DNA of 64,000 bases from Nocardioides marmoribigeumensis (GTDB lineage Bacteria; Actinomycetota; Actinomycetes; Propionibacteriales; Nocardioidaceae): assembly GCF_031458325.1 (NCBI RefSeq), contig NZ_JAVDYG010000001.1:4216001-4280000 (forward strand), in the 5' to 3' direction. The position numbers and the translations under genes were made by a program. Within the stretch, counting starts at the first letter, position 1; each line of letters opens with the position of its first letter. Below are positions 1-7,396 of this stretch, one piece after another. The notes below the pieces were generated by a model, which was given only the letters and a program-made list of their open reading frames with translations, was not told the origin of the DNA and did not search any database.

Positions 1-1
1 C

Positions 2-763
2 TCAGCTGCGGACGAGGAAGACCACGAGGGCGGTCCCGCCCACCAGCAGGATGACCCCGCGCAGCAGGGCCGGGGAGAGCCGGCGGCCCAGCGTGGCGCC
101 GAGCACGGCACCCGCGACCGAGCCGCCGCCGATCAGGGCCGCGACGACCCAGTCGACGTGGGCCACGGTGACGAAGACCAGCGCGGCGACGGAGTTGACC
201 AGGGCGGAGAGCACGTTCTTCAGCGCGTTGAGCCGGTGCACGCCCTCGGCCAGGGCCACGCCGAGGAAGCCGACGAGGATGATCCCCTGGGCCGCGCCGA
301 AGTAGCCGCCGTAGACCCCGGCACCCATGGTCGCGGGCCAGGCCCACCACGCGTCGGGGCGGTCCTCGGGCGACTCGTGGGCCTTCGCCACGCGGCGGTT
401 GATCGCGGGTCCCGCGGCCACGAGGACGAGGCCCACCACGATGAGCCCCGGCACGATCAGGTCGAAGGCCGAGCTCGGCAGGGCCAGCAGCAGCACCGCC
501 CCGAGGAACGCACCCACCGCGCTCGCCGTGGCCAGGCGCAGCACGCGGCGGCGCTGCCCGACGAGCTCCCTGCGCCAGCCCACCGCGCCCGCGACGCTGC
601 CCGGGATCAGGCCGACGTTGTTGGAGACGTTGGCCACCACCGGGGGCACGCCGAGCGCCACGAGGGTCGGGAACGTGATGAGCGTGCCCGAGCCGGCGAC
701 CGTGTTGATGAAGCCCGCCCCCACTCCGGCCAGGGCGACGAGCAGCAGCTCCAGCGGGGTCAC
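2..763 (-). CDS. TauE/SafE family membrane permease
   Basis: Integral membrane protein of 253 aa, the usual length for TauE/SafE (DUF81) transporters, which move sulfite, sulfonates or other small organic anions. It shows the internal duplication of the family: a conserved N-terminal block NTVAGSGTLITFPTL at about residues 20-34 and a related GVYGGYFGAAQGI block at about 148-160, with some 7-8 hydrophobic segments in between and after. The GTG start at 763 overlaps the TGA of the upstream ABC ATPase gene by 4 nt, so the two are probably co-translated. The substrate cannot be read from the sequence. Confidence 0.9.
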   Translation of the reverse strand: MTPLELLLVALAGVGAGFINTVAGSGTLITFPTLVALGVPPVVANVSNNVGLIPGSVAGAVGWRRELVGQRRRVLRLATASAVGAFLGAVLLLALPSSAFDLIVPGLIVVGLVLVAAGPAINRRVAKAHESPEDRPDAWWAWPATMGAGVYGGYFGAAQGIILVGFLGVALAEGVHRLNALKNVLSALVNSVAALVFVTVAHVDWVVAALIGGGSVAGAVLGATLGRRLSPALLRGVILLVGGTALVVFLVRS

Positions 764-1563
764 GTGCTGCGACGGCGCAGGCGACGGCGGGCGGCGTAGC
801 GACCGGCTGTCTGCTCGAGCACCAGCGGCATCCCGAACGTGGCCGACAGGTTGGCCTCGGTCATCACGTGCTCCAGCGGTCCGGCGACGACGACCTTGCC
901 GCCGCGGAGCATGAGGACGTGGGTGAAGTTGGGCGGGATCTCCTCCACGTGGTGGGAGACCAGCACGATCGCGGGGGCCACGCCGTCCAGCGCGAGCACC
1001 GACAGCGTCGAGACGAGGTCCTCGCGACCGCCCAGGTCGAGCCCGGCGGCGGGCTCGTCGAGGATCAGCAGCTCGGGGTCGGTCATGAGCGCCCGGGCGA
1101 TCTGCACCCGCTTGCGCTCGCCCTCGCTCAGGGTGCCGAAGGTCCGGTCGGCCAGGCGCGCCACCCCGAGCTCGTTGAGCAGCGACTCGGCCCGCTCGTG
1201 GTCGGGCCGGAAGTACTCCTCGCGCCAGCGCCCCACCACGCCGTACGACGCGGAGACGACGACGTCGCGCACCGCCTCCGAGCGCGGGATGCGCTCGGCG
1301 AGGGAGGCGCTGGCCAGCCCGATGCGGGGACGGAGCTCGAAGACGTCGGTGGCGCCGAGACGCTCGCCCAGCACGTGGGCCTCGCCCTCGCTGGGGTGCA
1401 GCTGGGCGGAGACGATCTGCATGAGCGTGGTCTTGCCGGCGCCGTTGGGCCCGAGGACCACCCAGCGCTCGTCCTCCTCGACCACCCAGTCGATCCGGTC
1501 GACCAGGGTCGCGGCCCCACGACGGACCGAGACCGCCTCGAGCTGGACCACCGGATCGATCAC
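760..1563 (-). CDS. ABC transporter ATP-binding protein
   Basis: Stand-alone ABC ATPase of about 267 aa. It has Walker A GPNGAGKTT near residue 40, signature LSEGERKRVQ, Walker B LLILDEP and an H-loop in LVSHHVEEI. It resembles the ModF/COG1119 ATPases, which lack an obvious dedicated permease. It is followed by a TauE-type permease with a 4-nt stop/start overlap. The open frame allows GTG at 1572, but I prefer GTG at 1563 because a TAGGGT -10 hexamer lies 7 nt upstream (1571-1576), fitting a leaderless message. Its partner and substrate are unknown. Confidence 0.88.
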   Translation of the reverse strand: MIDPVVQLEAVSVRRGAATLVDRIDWVVEEDERWVVLGPNGAGKTTLMQIVSAQLHPSEGEAHVLGERLGATDVFELRPRIGLASASLAERIPRSEAVRDVVVSASYGVVGRWREEYFRPDHERAESLLNELGVARLADRTFGTLSEGERKRVQIARALMTDPELLILDEPAAGLDLGGREDLVSTLSVLALDGVAPAIVLVSHHVEEIPPNFTHVLMLRGGKVVVAGPLEHVMTEANLSATFGMPLVLEQTAGRYAARRRLRRRST

Positions 1564-1570
1564 GACGGCC

Positions 1571-1576
1571 ACCCTA
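1571..1576 (-). promoter_or_regulatory. -10 element, leaderless start of the ABC ATPase
   Basis: TAGGGT on the minus strand, 7 nt before GTG 1563. It matches TANNNT placed so that transcription would begin at or next to the start codon. Confidence 0.5.
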
Positions 1577-1610
1577 CGTCTCGCACGGAGCCCCCTTGGA
1601 CCCGGCTCGC

Positions 1611-1616
1611 TAGTCT
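1611..1616 (+). promoter_or_regulatory. -10 element, leaderless start of the 269-aa protein
   Basis: TAGTCT, exactly 6 nt before GTG 1623. There is no Shine-Dalgarno sequence in between. It faces the minus-strand TAGGGT element 34 nt away. Confidence 0.55.
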
Positions 1617-1622
1617 GCCGAG

Positions 1623-2432
1623 GTGGAGCAGGAGCACCCCTCGTGGCAGCGCTGGCAGGCCGAGCTGGCCGGCAGCCGGGCCGCGCCCGAGCGACGCCAG
1701 GTGGGTCTCCACGACGACCCCGACGCCTATGCCGCGGTCGGTCTCTCGCTGTGGTGCGACGCCTGGCTGCACGGCGCGGTGAGCCTCGACGACGCGGCCG
1801 ACCACGTCGCCTCGGGCGACGCGGTGCACCTGGTCGACACCGGCTCGGGTCCCGAGCCGCTGATCATCGGGCTCGGCCGGCTGCGCGCCCTCGGTGCGGT
1901 CTCGGCCGGCGCTGCGCTGCCGGTCCCTGGTGATCCGGTCGGGCTGGCCGGGCCGGCGGGGTTCAACCAGGCGGCGCTCGAGGCCGAGGAGGCGGTGCTC
2001 CTCGAGGGGGCCGGCCTCGGGCTGGTCCCCGAGCGCGTCGGGTCGTCGGTGACGTGGCGGGCGCTCCCCGCCACCACCCGGCGGCAGACGATCGACCCCG
2101 GTGACGCCGACCGCGAGCTCCGGGCGGCCCTGCCCCGCGCCGCCGACCGGCTCGCGGCCCTCGACGTCGCCCGGTGGCGGCCCGAGGTGGCCGACGCGCT
2201 GCTCAACCTGCGGCGCGAGCAGCACCTCGACCTGCCGCCGCACGTCGCCGCCCGCGCGGCCCGGATGCTGGTGCTCGGCCTGCGCTGCCTCGACATCGTC
2301 GCCCTCGCGTCCCAGGACGACGGCGGGTCCGTCACCGCGGCCGAGGCCGGTCAGCGCCGGGCTGCCCTCGACGACCTCGCCTCGGCCGCCAGGCGTGCGG
2401 TCGTCGCCGCGACCTGCGCCCCGTCGTACTGA
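1623..2432 (+). CDS. conserved hypothetical protein (269 aa)
   Basis: Not recognised. It is an Ala/Leu/Arg-rich soluble protein with no signal peptide and no membrane segment. The N-terminal part (LHDDPDAYAAVGLSLWCDAWLH, split here only to name the region around residues 29-50) looks helical, the middle holds a Gly-Pro-rich loop around residue 100, and the C-terminal half is a set of amphipathic helices. Codon use and the strong coding bias match its neighbours, so I take it as a real gene. The GTG start is set by a TAGTCT hexamer 6 nt upstream. It ends 2 nt before the left repeat of the TnpB relic element. No function is assigned. Confidence 0.7.
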   Translation: MEQEHPSWQRWQAELAGSRAAPERRQVGLHDDPDAYAAVGLSLWCDAWLHGAVSLDDAADHVASGDAVHLVDTGSGPEPLIIGLGRLRALGAVSAGAALPVPGDPVGLAGPAGFNQAALEAEEAVLLEGAGLGLVPERVGSSVTWRALPATTRRQTIDPGDADRELRAALPRAADRLAALDVARWRPEVADALLNLRREQHLDLPPHVAARAARMLVLGLRCLDIVALASQDDGGSVTAAEAGQRRAALDDLASAARRAVVAATCAPSY

Positions 2433-2434
2433 CT

Positions 2435-2449
2435 GGGTGTGTCCCTATT
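2435..2449 (+). repeat. left terminal inverted repeat
   Basis: GGGTGTGTCCCTATT. All 15 positions pair with 3160-3174. Confidence 0.85.
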
Positions 2450-2471
2450 CGGTCAACACTGGCTTCACTTG

Positions 2472-2497
2472 ACCGCCGCCCCGTTGAGGGCGGTGGT
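2472..2497 (-). repeat. hairpin downstream of the tnpB relic
   Basis: Ten-base arms (accgccgccc / gggcggtggt, one G-T wobble) around a 6-nt loop, lying 3' of tnpB on the minus strand. In IS605-type elements this is where the right end and the 3' part of the omega RNA lie, so it may be a remnant of that RNA. The omega RNA link is an inference. Confidence 0.5.
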
Positions 2498-2628
2498 TCT
2501 TGGTTGCCATCCGAGCGCCACCACACGGGTGAGCTTGTCTCGGTTCCGACCCAGGGTCCCTTCGTGAAGCAGGGTGGCGATCGGCTCTACGGCCCGGTCC
2601 ATCCAGGCACGGACACGCTGTGCGCGTG

Positions 2629-3074
2629 TCAGGCAGCCGCGGGTAGCGGCGGTGAAGCAGTCGTGTCCGGCGGGACGGGTGGGGTGTAGCGGGCCAGGTT
2701 GATGGCCGCGTTGGGGTCCCGGTCGATGACCAGGCCGCATGACCCGCATTCATAGACCCAGTCGGCGAGGGTGAGGTCGGTCTTCACGACTCCGCACCCC
2801 GAGCAGGTCTTCGATGAGGGGAACCAGCGGTCCGCGATGACGAGCTCGGTGCCGTACCACGATGTCTTGTACTCGAGCTGGCGGCGCAGCTCGCCGAACC
2901 CGGCATCGGAGATGTGTCGCGCGAGCTTGCGGTTGCGGGGCATGCCGGCGGCGTTGAGGTCCTCGATCACCACGACCGCCGAGCCCTTCGGGAGCTCGGA
3001 GCTGATCGAGTGCAGCAGCGCATTCCTCGCACGTCGAGGGTGAACTTGAACGTCGTGGCCCGAGTCAACCGCAT
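2629..3074 (-). pseudogene. TnpB (IS200/IS605 OrfB) remnant
   Basis: The readable part gives the C-terminus of TnpB: the RuvC-II block VVVIEDLNAAGM with its Glu, DAGFGELRRQLEYKTSWYG, the zinc ribbon CSGC...CGSC, and the RuvC-III block DRDPNAAINL. This frame is open upstream to about 3040 but lacks the RuvC-I aspartate and the whole N-terminal half (a full TnpB is about 350-450 aa). A different frame starting at ATG 3074 reads MRLTRATTFKFTLD, which looks like a TnpB N-terminus, so a large internal deletion with a frame change is the simplest history. No function is expected as guide-RNA nuclease. Confidence 0.8.
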
Positions 3075-3084
3075 GCCGGTGTGC

Positions 3085-3098
3085 GACACGAGCGTGTC
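3085..3098. repeat. hairpin upstream of the tnpB relic start
   Basis: Perfect 6-bp arms GACACG / CGTGTC with a 2-nt loop, 11 nt upstream of the relic start at 3074. Its position fits the subterminal hairpin at the left end of IS200/IS605 elements. Confidence 0.45.
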
Positions 3099-3159
3099 AG
3101 CAGGTCCGGCAGCAACGGGCACGAGATCGACGGCGCCGCCCGGCACCGACAATCCCGCC

Positions 3160-3174
3160 AATAGGGACACACCC
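3160..3174 (-). repeat. right terminal inverted repeat
   Basis: AATAGGGACACACCC, the exact reverse complement of 2435-2449. It ends 36 nt before the serB -10 element. Confidence 0.85.
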
Positions 3175-3210
3175 TCTGAGATCGTGGTCGGGGCGACCGC
3201 CCACCTCGTC

Positions 3211-3216
3211 TAGCCT
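3211..3216 (+). promoter_or_regulatory. -10 element, leaderless start of serB
   Basis: TAGCCT, 6 nt before GTG 3223. The element insertion ends at 3174, so any -35 region for this promoter lies just outside the element. Confidence 0.55.
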
Positions 3217-3222
3217 TCTGCC

Positions 3223-4458
3223 GTGTCCGTCGACGATCACGAGACCCCCAGGACGCTGCTGATCACCCTCACCGGCGTCGACCGTCCGGGCGTGACGGCA
3301 GGCCTGTTCTCGACCCTGTCGCGCTACGGCGTCGAGGTGCTCGACATCGAGCAGATCGTGCTCCGCGGCAACCTGGTGCTCGGCGTCCTGGTCACCGCCC
3401 CCAAGCAGTGGAAGGACCTGCGCAGCGCCGTGGAGGCGGAGGCCGCCGACCTCGGGATGGGGGTCACCGTCGACAAGGGCCACGGCGACAACGAGCGTCG
3501 CCGCGAGGGCCGCTCCCACGTCACCGTGCTGGGCAGTCCGCTCAAGGCCTCGGCGATCACCGCCGTCGCGGGCCGCATCGCCGACATCGGCGGCAACATC
3601 GACCGCATCGAACGGATGGCGCGCTACCCCGTCACCGCCATCGAGCTGCACGTGTCGGGGACCGACCACCAGCGCCTGCGCCTGCTGCTCGCCGAGGAGG
3701 CCTCGCGCCACCAGGTCGACATCGCCGTCCAGCCCGCCAACCTGCTGCGCCACGGCGTGCGCCTGGTCGTGATGGACGTCGACTCCACGCTGGTGCAGGG
3801 CGAGGTGATCGAGATGCTCGCCGAGCGCGCGGGCTGCCTGGACGAGGTGGCCGAGGTGACCGCGGCGGCGATGCATGGCGAGCTGGACTTCACCGAGTCG
3901 CTCACCCGGCGGGTCGCGCTGCTCGAGGGCCTCGACGCCTCGGCGCTCGACGACGTCTACGACAACCTCGTGCTGACGCCCGGGGCCCGCACGCTCGTGC
4001 GCACCCTCAAGCGCCTGGGCTACCGGTTCGCGATCGTGTCCGGTGGCTTCAGCCAGATCACCGACCGTCTCGCCGCCGAGCTCGGCATCGACTTCGCCGC
4101 GGCCAACGAGCTGGAGATCGTCGACGGCCGGCTGACCGGTCGCATCGTGGGCGCGGTCGTGGACCGGGAGGGCAAGGCCGACGCCCTGCGCCGCTTCGCC
4201 GCCCAGGTGGGCGTGAGCCAGGCCGCCACGGTCGCGGTCGGGGACGGCGCCAACGACCTCGACATGCTGGCCGCCGCGGGCCTGGGGGTGGCCTTCAACG
4301 CCAAGCCCGTGGTGCAGCAGGCCGCCGACACGACCGTCAACGTGCCGTTCCTCGACACCGTGATCTACCTGCTGGGGATCAGCCGCGAGGAGGTCGAGGC
4401 CGCCGACGCCGAGGCCGGCATCGTCACCCCGGCGCCGCCGCTGGTCCCGGCGCCGTGA
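3223..4458 (+). CDS. serB: phosphoserine phosphatase SerB
   Basis: Catalyses the last step of serine synthesis, O-phospho-L-serine to L-serine, in the cytosol. The 411 aa hold an N-terminal ACT region (LLITLTGVDRPGVTAGLFSTL, named here by its start near residue 12, and a second ACT-like stretch from about 100) followed by a HAD phosphatase domain. The HAD motifs are complete: MDVDSTL with both catalytic aspartates near residue 183, SGGF near 274, and GDGANDLDML near 340. The two-ACT form is usual in actinobacteria, where ACT domains can give serine feedback. GTG start supported by the TAGCCT hexamer. It converges with the SixA-like gene, leaving 4 nt between stops. Confidence 0.96.
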   Translation: MSVDDHETPRTLLITLTGVDRPGVTAGLFSTLSRYGVEVLDIEQIVLRGNLVLGVLVTAPKQWKDLRSAVEAEAADLGMGVTVDKGHGDNERRREGRSHVTVLGSPLKASAITAVAGRIADIGGNIDRIERMARYPVTAIELHVSGTDHQRLRLLLAEEASRHQVDIAVQPANLLRHGVRLVVMDVDSTLVQGEVIEMLAERAGCLDEVAEVTAAAMHGELDFTESLTRRVALLEGLDASALDDVYDNLVLTPGARTLVRTLKRLGYRFAIVSGGFSQITDRLAAELGIDFAAANELEIVDGRLTGRIVGAVVDREGKADALRRFAAQVGVSQAATVAVGDGANDLDMLAAAGLGVAFNAKPVVQQAADTTVNVPFLDTVIYLLGISREEVEAADAEAGIVTPAPPLVPAP

Positions 4459-4462
4459 GGGC

Positions 4463-4981
4463 TCAGCTCGCGCTGCCGTCGTGGAAGTGGGTCGGCTTGG
4501 CGCCGAGCATGTCGAGCCCCGCCCACGCCGCCGAGGTCTCGTAGACCGCGAGCGCGCCGGGGAGCATGCCGTTGAGCAGCTGCTGGAGCACCTCCATCGG
4601 CCCGTCGGCGTCGGCGAGCACCGACGCGACGTAGGCGACCGACGGGTTGTGCCCGATGAGCAGCACGGTGTGGGCGGTCTCCGGCACCGACCGCAGCACC
4701 TCGAGCACGCTGTCGGCGGAGGCGGCGTAGATGCGGTCGTCCACGACCTCCACGAGGCCGTCCGGCGGGTCCAGGGCGGCGCGCAGGTGCGCCCACGTCT
4801 CGGTGCACCGCCGCGCGGGCGAGACCAGCACGTGGTCGGGCACGACCCCGATCGACCGGAGGAACTCCCCCGCCTCGGCCGCGGTGCTGCGCCCCCGCGA
4901 CGTCAGCGGACGGTCGGCATCGTTGGAGGCGTGCGGCGCCGCAGCAGCGTGCCGCATGATCACCAGCCGTCGTCCGTCCAC
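4463..4981 (-). CDS. SixA-type histidine phosphatase family protein
   Basis: Histidine phosphatase superfamily, SixA-like (DUF-type phosphohistidine phosphatases). The RHG-type motif reads LVIMRHAAA right at the N-terminus, with Arg in SPARRCTETW and a second histidine in LLIGHNPSV, so the catalytic set is present. The frame is open to an ATG at 5053, but homologues begin just before LVIMRH. I therefore choose GTG 4981 (172 aa), which also has a CACACT hexamer 6 nt upstream, a weak TANNNT match. The true substrate, protein phosphohistidine or a small molecule, is unknown. Between this gene and inhA an inverted repeat (gtcccgc at 5034-5040, gcgggac at 5055-5061) could end inhA transcripts. Confidence 0.85.
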   Translation of the reverse strand: MDGRRLVIMRHAAAAPHASNDADRPLTSRGRSTAAEAGEFLRSIGVVPDHVLVSPARRCTETWAHLRAALDPPDGLVEVVDDRIYAASADSVLEVLRSVPETAHTVLLIGHNPSVAYVASVLADADGPMEVLQQLLNGMLPGALAVYETSAAWAGLDMLGAKPTHFHDGSAS

Positions 4982-5144
4982 GGTGCCAGTGTGGCAGCCG
5001 GTTTCCACCAAAGCGCACCTTATGTCGTGCTCTGTCCCGCGCGGGATCTCCATCGCGGGACGAAATGTCCGTTCGGGGCCCGGCGGTAGTCCCGGCGAGC
5101 GTGCGGGCCGTGGGCCTTTCAGGGACCCCCGCCCTCGATCCCGG

Positions 5145-5918
5145 TCAGAGACCCATGGCGTGGAAGCCGCCGTCGACGTGCACGATCTCGCCCGTCGTCG
5201 CGGGGAAGAAGTCGCTCAGCAGCCCGACCACGGCGCGCGCCGTCGGCTCGGTGTCGGTCTCGTCCCAGCCGAGCGGGGCGCGGTCGCGCCAGGAGGTCTC
5301 GAGGCTCTCGAAACCCGGGATCGCCTTGGCCGCGAGCGTGCGCAGGGGCCCGGCGGAGACCAGGTTGACCCGCACGCCCTGCGGCCCGAGGTCGCGGGCG
5401 AGGTAGCGCGAGCACGACTCGAGGCCGGCCTTGGCCACGCCCATCCAGTCGTACGCCGGCCACGCGACGCCGGCGTCGAAGGTCAGGCCGACGATCGAGC
5501 CGCCGCCGTCCTTCAGCAGCGGCAGGCAGGCCTTGCTCAGCGACATCAAGGAGTAGGCCGAGACCTGGACCGCCTGGGAGACGTCCTCCCACGGGCCACG
5601 CAGGAAGTCGCCGCCGAGCAGCGTCTCGGGGTTGCCGTAGGCGATGGAGTGCACCACCCCGTCGAGCCCGTCGACGTGCTCACCGAGCACCTGCGGGAGA
5701 CGCTCGAGGTGCTCGGGATCGGTCACGTCGAGCTCGATGACCGGGGCCGGCTGGGGCAGGCGTCCGGCGATGCGCTCGGTGATGCGCAGCGCACGGCCGA
5801 AGTTGGAGATCACCACCGTCGCACCCTGCTCCTGCGCCACGCGGGCGGCTGCGAAGCCGATCGAGGCGTCGGTGGTCACGCCGGCGACGAGGATGCGCTT
5901 GCCGTCGAGGATTCCCAT
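5145..5918 (-). CDS. inhA: enoyl-[acyl-carrier-protein] reductase InhA/FabI
   Basis: NADH-dependent reduction of trans-2-enoyl-ACP in type II fatty acid synthesis. The 257-aa protein has the FabI/InhA cofactor loop GVTTDASIGFAAARVAQ near residue 13-29, the SIAYGN stretch near residue 92, and the catalytic Tyr...Lys spaced in the InhA way (AYDWMGVAKAGLE, Tyr and Lys 7 apart near residue 160). The C-terminus FHAMGL is typical of InhA. It lies 57 nt downstream of fabG on the same strand, the order of the mycobacterial fabG1-inhA operon, and is probably co-transcribed with it. ATG start with AAGGA-like sequence in the spacer (ggagaaggacacgacc read on the minus strand). Confidence 0.95.
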   Translation of the reverse strand: MGILDGKRILVAGVTTDASIGFAAARVAQEQGATVVISNFGRALRITERIAGRLPQPAPVIELDVTDPEHLERLPQVLGEHVDGLDGVVHSIAYGNPETLLGGDFLRGPWEDVSQAVQVSAYSLMSLSKACLPLLKDGGGSIVGLTFDAGVAWPAYDWMGVAKAGLESCSRYLARDLGPQGVRVNLVSAGPLRTLAAKAIPGFESLETSWRDRAPLGWDETDTEPTARAVVGLLSDFFPATTGEIVHVDGGFHAMGL

Positions 5919-5975
5919 GGTCGTGTCCTTCTCCTGGGGGTTCTGGGGACGAGCAGGTGGTGGGCGGTCGGCCGG

Positions 5976-6680
5976 TCAGTGGCCCATGCCGAGGCCGCCG
6001 TCGACGGGGATCACGGCTCCGGTGACGTAGCCCGCGGCGTCGCCGGCCAGCCACGTCACGGTGCCGGCCACCTCGTCGGACGTGGCGTAGCGGCCCAGTG
6101 GGATCTGGGCGAGGTAGGTGCTCCTGAGCTCCTCGGAGAGGGTCTCGGTCATCTCGGTCTCGACGAAGCCGGGCGCCACGACGTTGGCGGTGATGCCGCG
6201 GCTGCCGAGCTCGCGGGCGATCGACCGGGCCATGCCCACCAGGCCCGACTTGGAGGCGGCGTAGTTGACCTGGCCGGCGGAGCCGAGCATCCCGACGACG
6301 GAGGAGATGAAGACGATGCGGCCCCGGCGGGCGCGGAGCATGCCACGCGCGGCGCGCTTGGCCACGCGGAAGGACCCGGTGAGGTTGGTGTCGATGACGC
6401 GGCTCCAGGCGTCGTCGCCCATGCGCAGCAGGAGGGTGTCGTCGGTGATCCCCGCGTTGGCGACCAGGACCTCCACGGGGCCCTGCTTCTCCTCGATCTC
6501 GGCGAAGGCGGCGTCCACGTCCTCGGCGGAGGTGACGTCGCACCGCACGGCGAGGAAGCCCTCCGGCGGCTCGCCGGAGCGGTAGGTGATCGCGACGTCG
6601 TCGCCCAGCTCGCGGAAGGCCTCCGCGATGGCGCGCCCGATGCCCCGGTTGCCTCCGGTCACCAGCACCGATCTCGCCAC
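5976..6680 (-). CDS. fabG: 3-oxoacyl-[ACP] reductase FabG
   Basis: SDR enzyme reducing 3-oxoacyl-ACP with NADPH. It has the Rossmann motif VTGGNRGIGRAIAE at the N-terminus, NAG in VANAGIT, catalytic Ser in ISSVVG and YAASKSG (Tyr, Lys), and the PG...T motif APGFVETEMT. Length is about 234 aa, normal for FabG. GTG codons at 6689 and 6680 are both possible. I choose 6680 because AGAGGTG, a good ribosome binding site, lies 6 nt upstream of it. It heads the fabG-inhA operon, with a TAGCGT -10 candidate at 6723-6728 on the minus strand and a 12-bp palindrome at 6734-6745. Confidence 0.94.
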   Translation of the reverse strand: MARSVLVTGGNRGIGRAIAEAFRELGDDVAITYRSGEPPEGFLAVRCDVTSAEDVDAAFAEIEEKQGPVEVLVANAGITDDTLLLRMGDDAWSRVIDTNLTGSFRVAKRAARGMLRARRGRIVFISSVVGMLGSAGQVNYAASKSGLVGMARSIARELGSRGITANVVAPGFVETEMTETLSEELRSTYLAQIPLGRYATSDEVAGTVTWLAGDAAGYVTGAVIPVDGGLGMGH

Positions 6681-6733
6681 GTCCCGCACCTCTTCTGTGT
6701 CCCTCGAGTCGTCTCGCGATCGACGCTAGGGGC

Positions 6734-6745
6734 TACCCGTGGGTA
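6734..6745. promoter_or_regulatory. palindrome upstream of fabG-inhA, possible operator
   Basis: TACCC-GT-GGGTA, overlapping a second palindrome GGGTACCC at 6741-6748. It lies just upstream of the TAGCGT -10 candidate for fabG. Operator function is an inference. Confidence 0.35.
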
Positions 6746-6773
6746 CCCGAAATCGGGCGGGTGCCGGGCGGGC

Positions 6774-6998
6774 TCAGTCGATGTCGCCGTCGTCCTCGAG
6801 GCGGAAGCCGACCTTGAGGCCGACCTGGAAGTGCTCGACCGTGCCGTCCTGCACGTGTCCGCGGATCTGGGTCACCTCGAACCAGTCGATGTGGCGCAGC
6901 GAGGACGCGGCTCGCTCGATGCCGTTGCGGATCGCGGTGTCGACGCTCTCCTTGGAGGTGCCGACGATCTCGGTGACGCGGTAGGTCCGGTTGCTCAT
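6774..6998 (-). CDS. dodecin (flavin-storage protein)
   Basis: A 74-aa dodecin. These form hollow dodecamers that bind flavins (and sometimes CoA) and act as flavin buffers in the cytosol. The family pattern is clear: MSNRTYRVTEIVGTS start, SVDTAIRNGIERA helix, and HIDWFEVTQIRGHV with the flavin-stacking Trp at residue 39 and the following Q-I-R-G, ending in KVGFRLED. ATG start with TAGCCT 6 nt upstream (leaderless). It is divergent from the DUF3099 gene and lies upstream of fabG on the same strand. Confidence 0.95.
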   Translation of the reverse strand: MSNRTYRVTEIVGTSKESVDTAIRNGIERAASSLRHIDWFEVTQIRGHVQDGTVEHFQVGLKVGFRLEDDGDID

Positions 6999-7004
6999 GA
7001 CGTC

Positions 7005-7010
7005 AGGCTA
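7005..7010 (-). promoter_or_regulatory. -10 element, leaderless start of dodecin
   Basis: TAGCCT on the minus strand, 6 nt before ATG 6998. Confidence 0.55.
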
Positions 7011-7050
7011 GTCACACCCGCGCGCACCTCGGCGGGTTGGTCGGCGAGGG

Positions 7051-7056
7051 TAGGTT
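7051..7056 (+). promoter_or_regulatory. -10 element, leaderless start of the DUF3099 gene
   Basis: TAGGTT, 6 nt before GTG 7063. With the dodecin element it makes a divergent pair inside a 64-nt spacer. Confidence 0.55.
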
Positions 7057-7062
7057 CGAGGC

Positions 7063-7371
7063 GTGCGGAAGAAGACCGACGACTCGGTCAGGATCACCAG
7101 CGCGACCGTCCCTCGCAGCCAGGACATCGCGGCGCGGCAGCGTCGCTACCTGTTCTCCATGAGCATCCGGACGGTCTGCTTCATCCTCGCGATCGTGTTC
7201 CGCAACACCCCGGCGTGGCCCTTCTTCATCGCCGGCGCGATCATCCTGCCCTACGTCGCGGTCGTGCTCGCCAACGCCGGCGCCTCGCCCGACCCCGGTG
7301 GCATGGACGTCTACGTCCCCGAGCGCCCCGAGCTGGAGACCGACCGGGGCACCCGCTCGCTCGACTGCTGA
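7063..7371 (+). CDS. DUF3099 family membrane protein
   Basis: Small (102 aa) actinobacterial protein of the DUF3099 type, function unknown. A charged N-terminus (VRITSATVPRSQDIAARQRRYLFSM, residues 9-33) is followed by two hydrophobic segments: IRTVCFILAIVF near residues 35-46, then PFFIAGAIILPYVAVVLA near 53-70. The tail (PERPELETD) is acidic. The GTG start is set by the TAGGTT hexamer. It converges with moaA, leaving 25 nt between stops. Confidence 0.85.
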   Translation: MRKKTDDSVRITSATVPRSQDIAARQRRYLFSMSIRTVCFILAIVFRNTPAWPFFIAGAIILPYVAVVLANAGASPDPGGMDVYVPERPELETDRGTRSLDC

Positions 7372-7396
7372 GCACCCGAGGCGGCCTGAGGCGCCG

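Larger units (their letters stand above)
2435..3174. mobile_element. 740-bp inverted-repeat element with decayed tnpB
   Basis: The segment is bounded by a perfect 15-bp inverted repeat: GGGTGTGTCCCTATT at 2435-2449 and its exact complement at 3160-3174. Inside is the C-terminal part of a TnpB gene on the minus strand plus two hairpins (2472-2497 and 3085-3098), an arrangement recalling IS200/IS605 ends. IS200/IS605 elements do not normally carry terminal inverted repeats, so the outer repeats may belong to another element that enclosed or mobilised the relic. No target duplication is visible next to the repeats. It lies between the 269-aa gene and serB. It cannot encode a full transposase and is probably immobile or non-autonomous. 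Confidence 0.75.

Noticed and set aside
2465-2749. 94-codon minus-strand frame inside the mobile element (RVRAWMDRAVEPIATLL...)
   Set aside because: No recognisable family; it overlaps the TnpB C-terminus in another frame and the hairpin. Could be a passenger remnant, but I cannot support it.
2771-3213. Plus-strand frames over the tnpB relic
   Set aside because: Composition is that of an antisense shadow; the minus-strand TnpB motifs explain the region.
5034-5061. Inverted repeat GTCCCGC/GCGGGAC as a terminator after inhA
   Set aside because: Plausible but it overlaps the possible upstream extension of the SixA-like gene and nested GC palindromes make chance likely; noted in the gene entry only.
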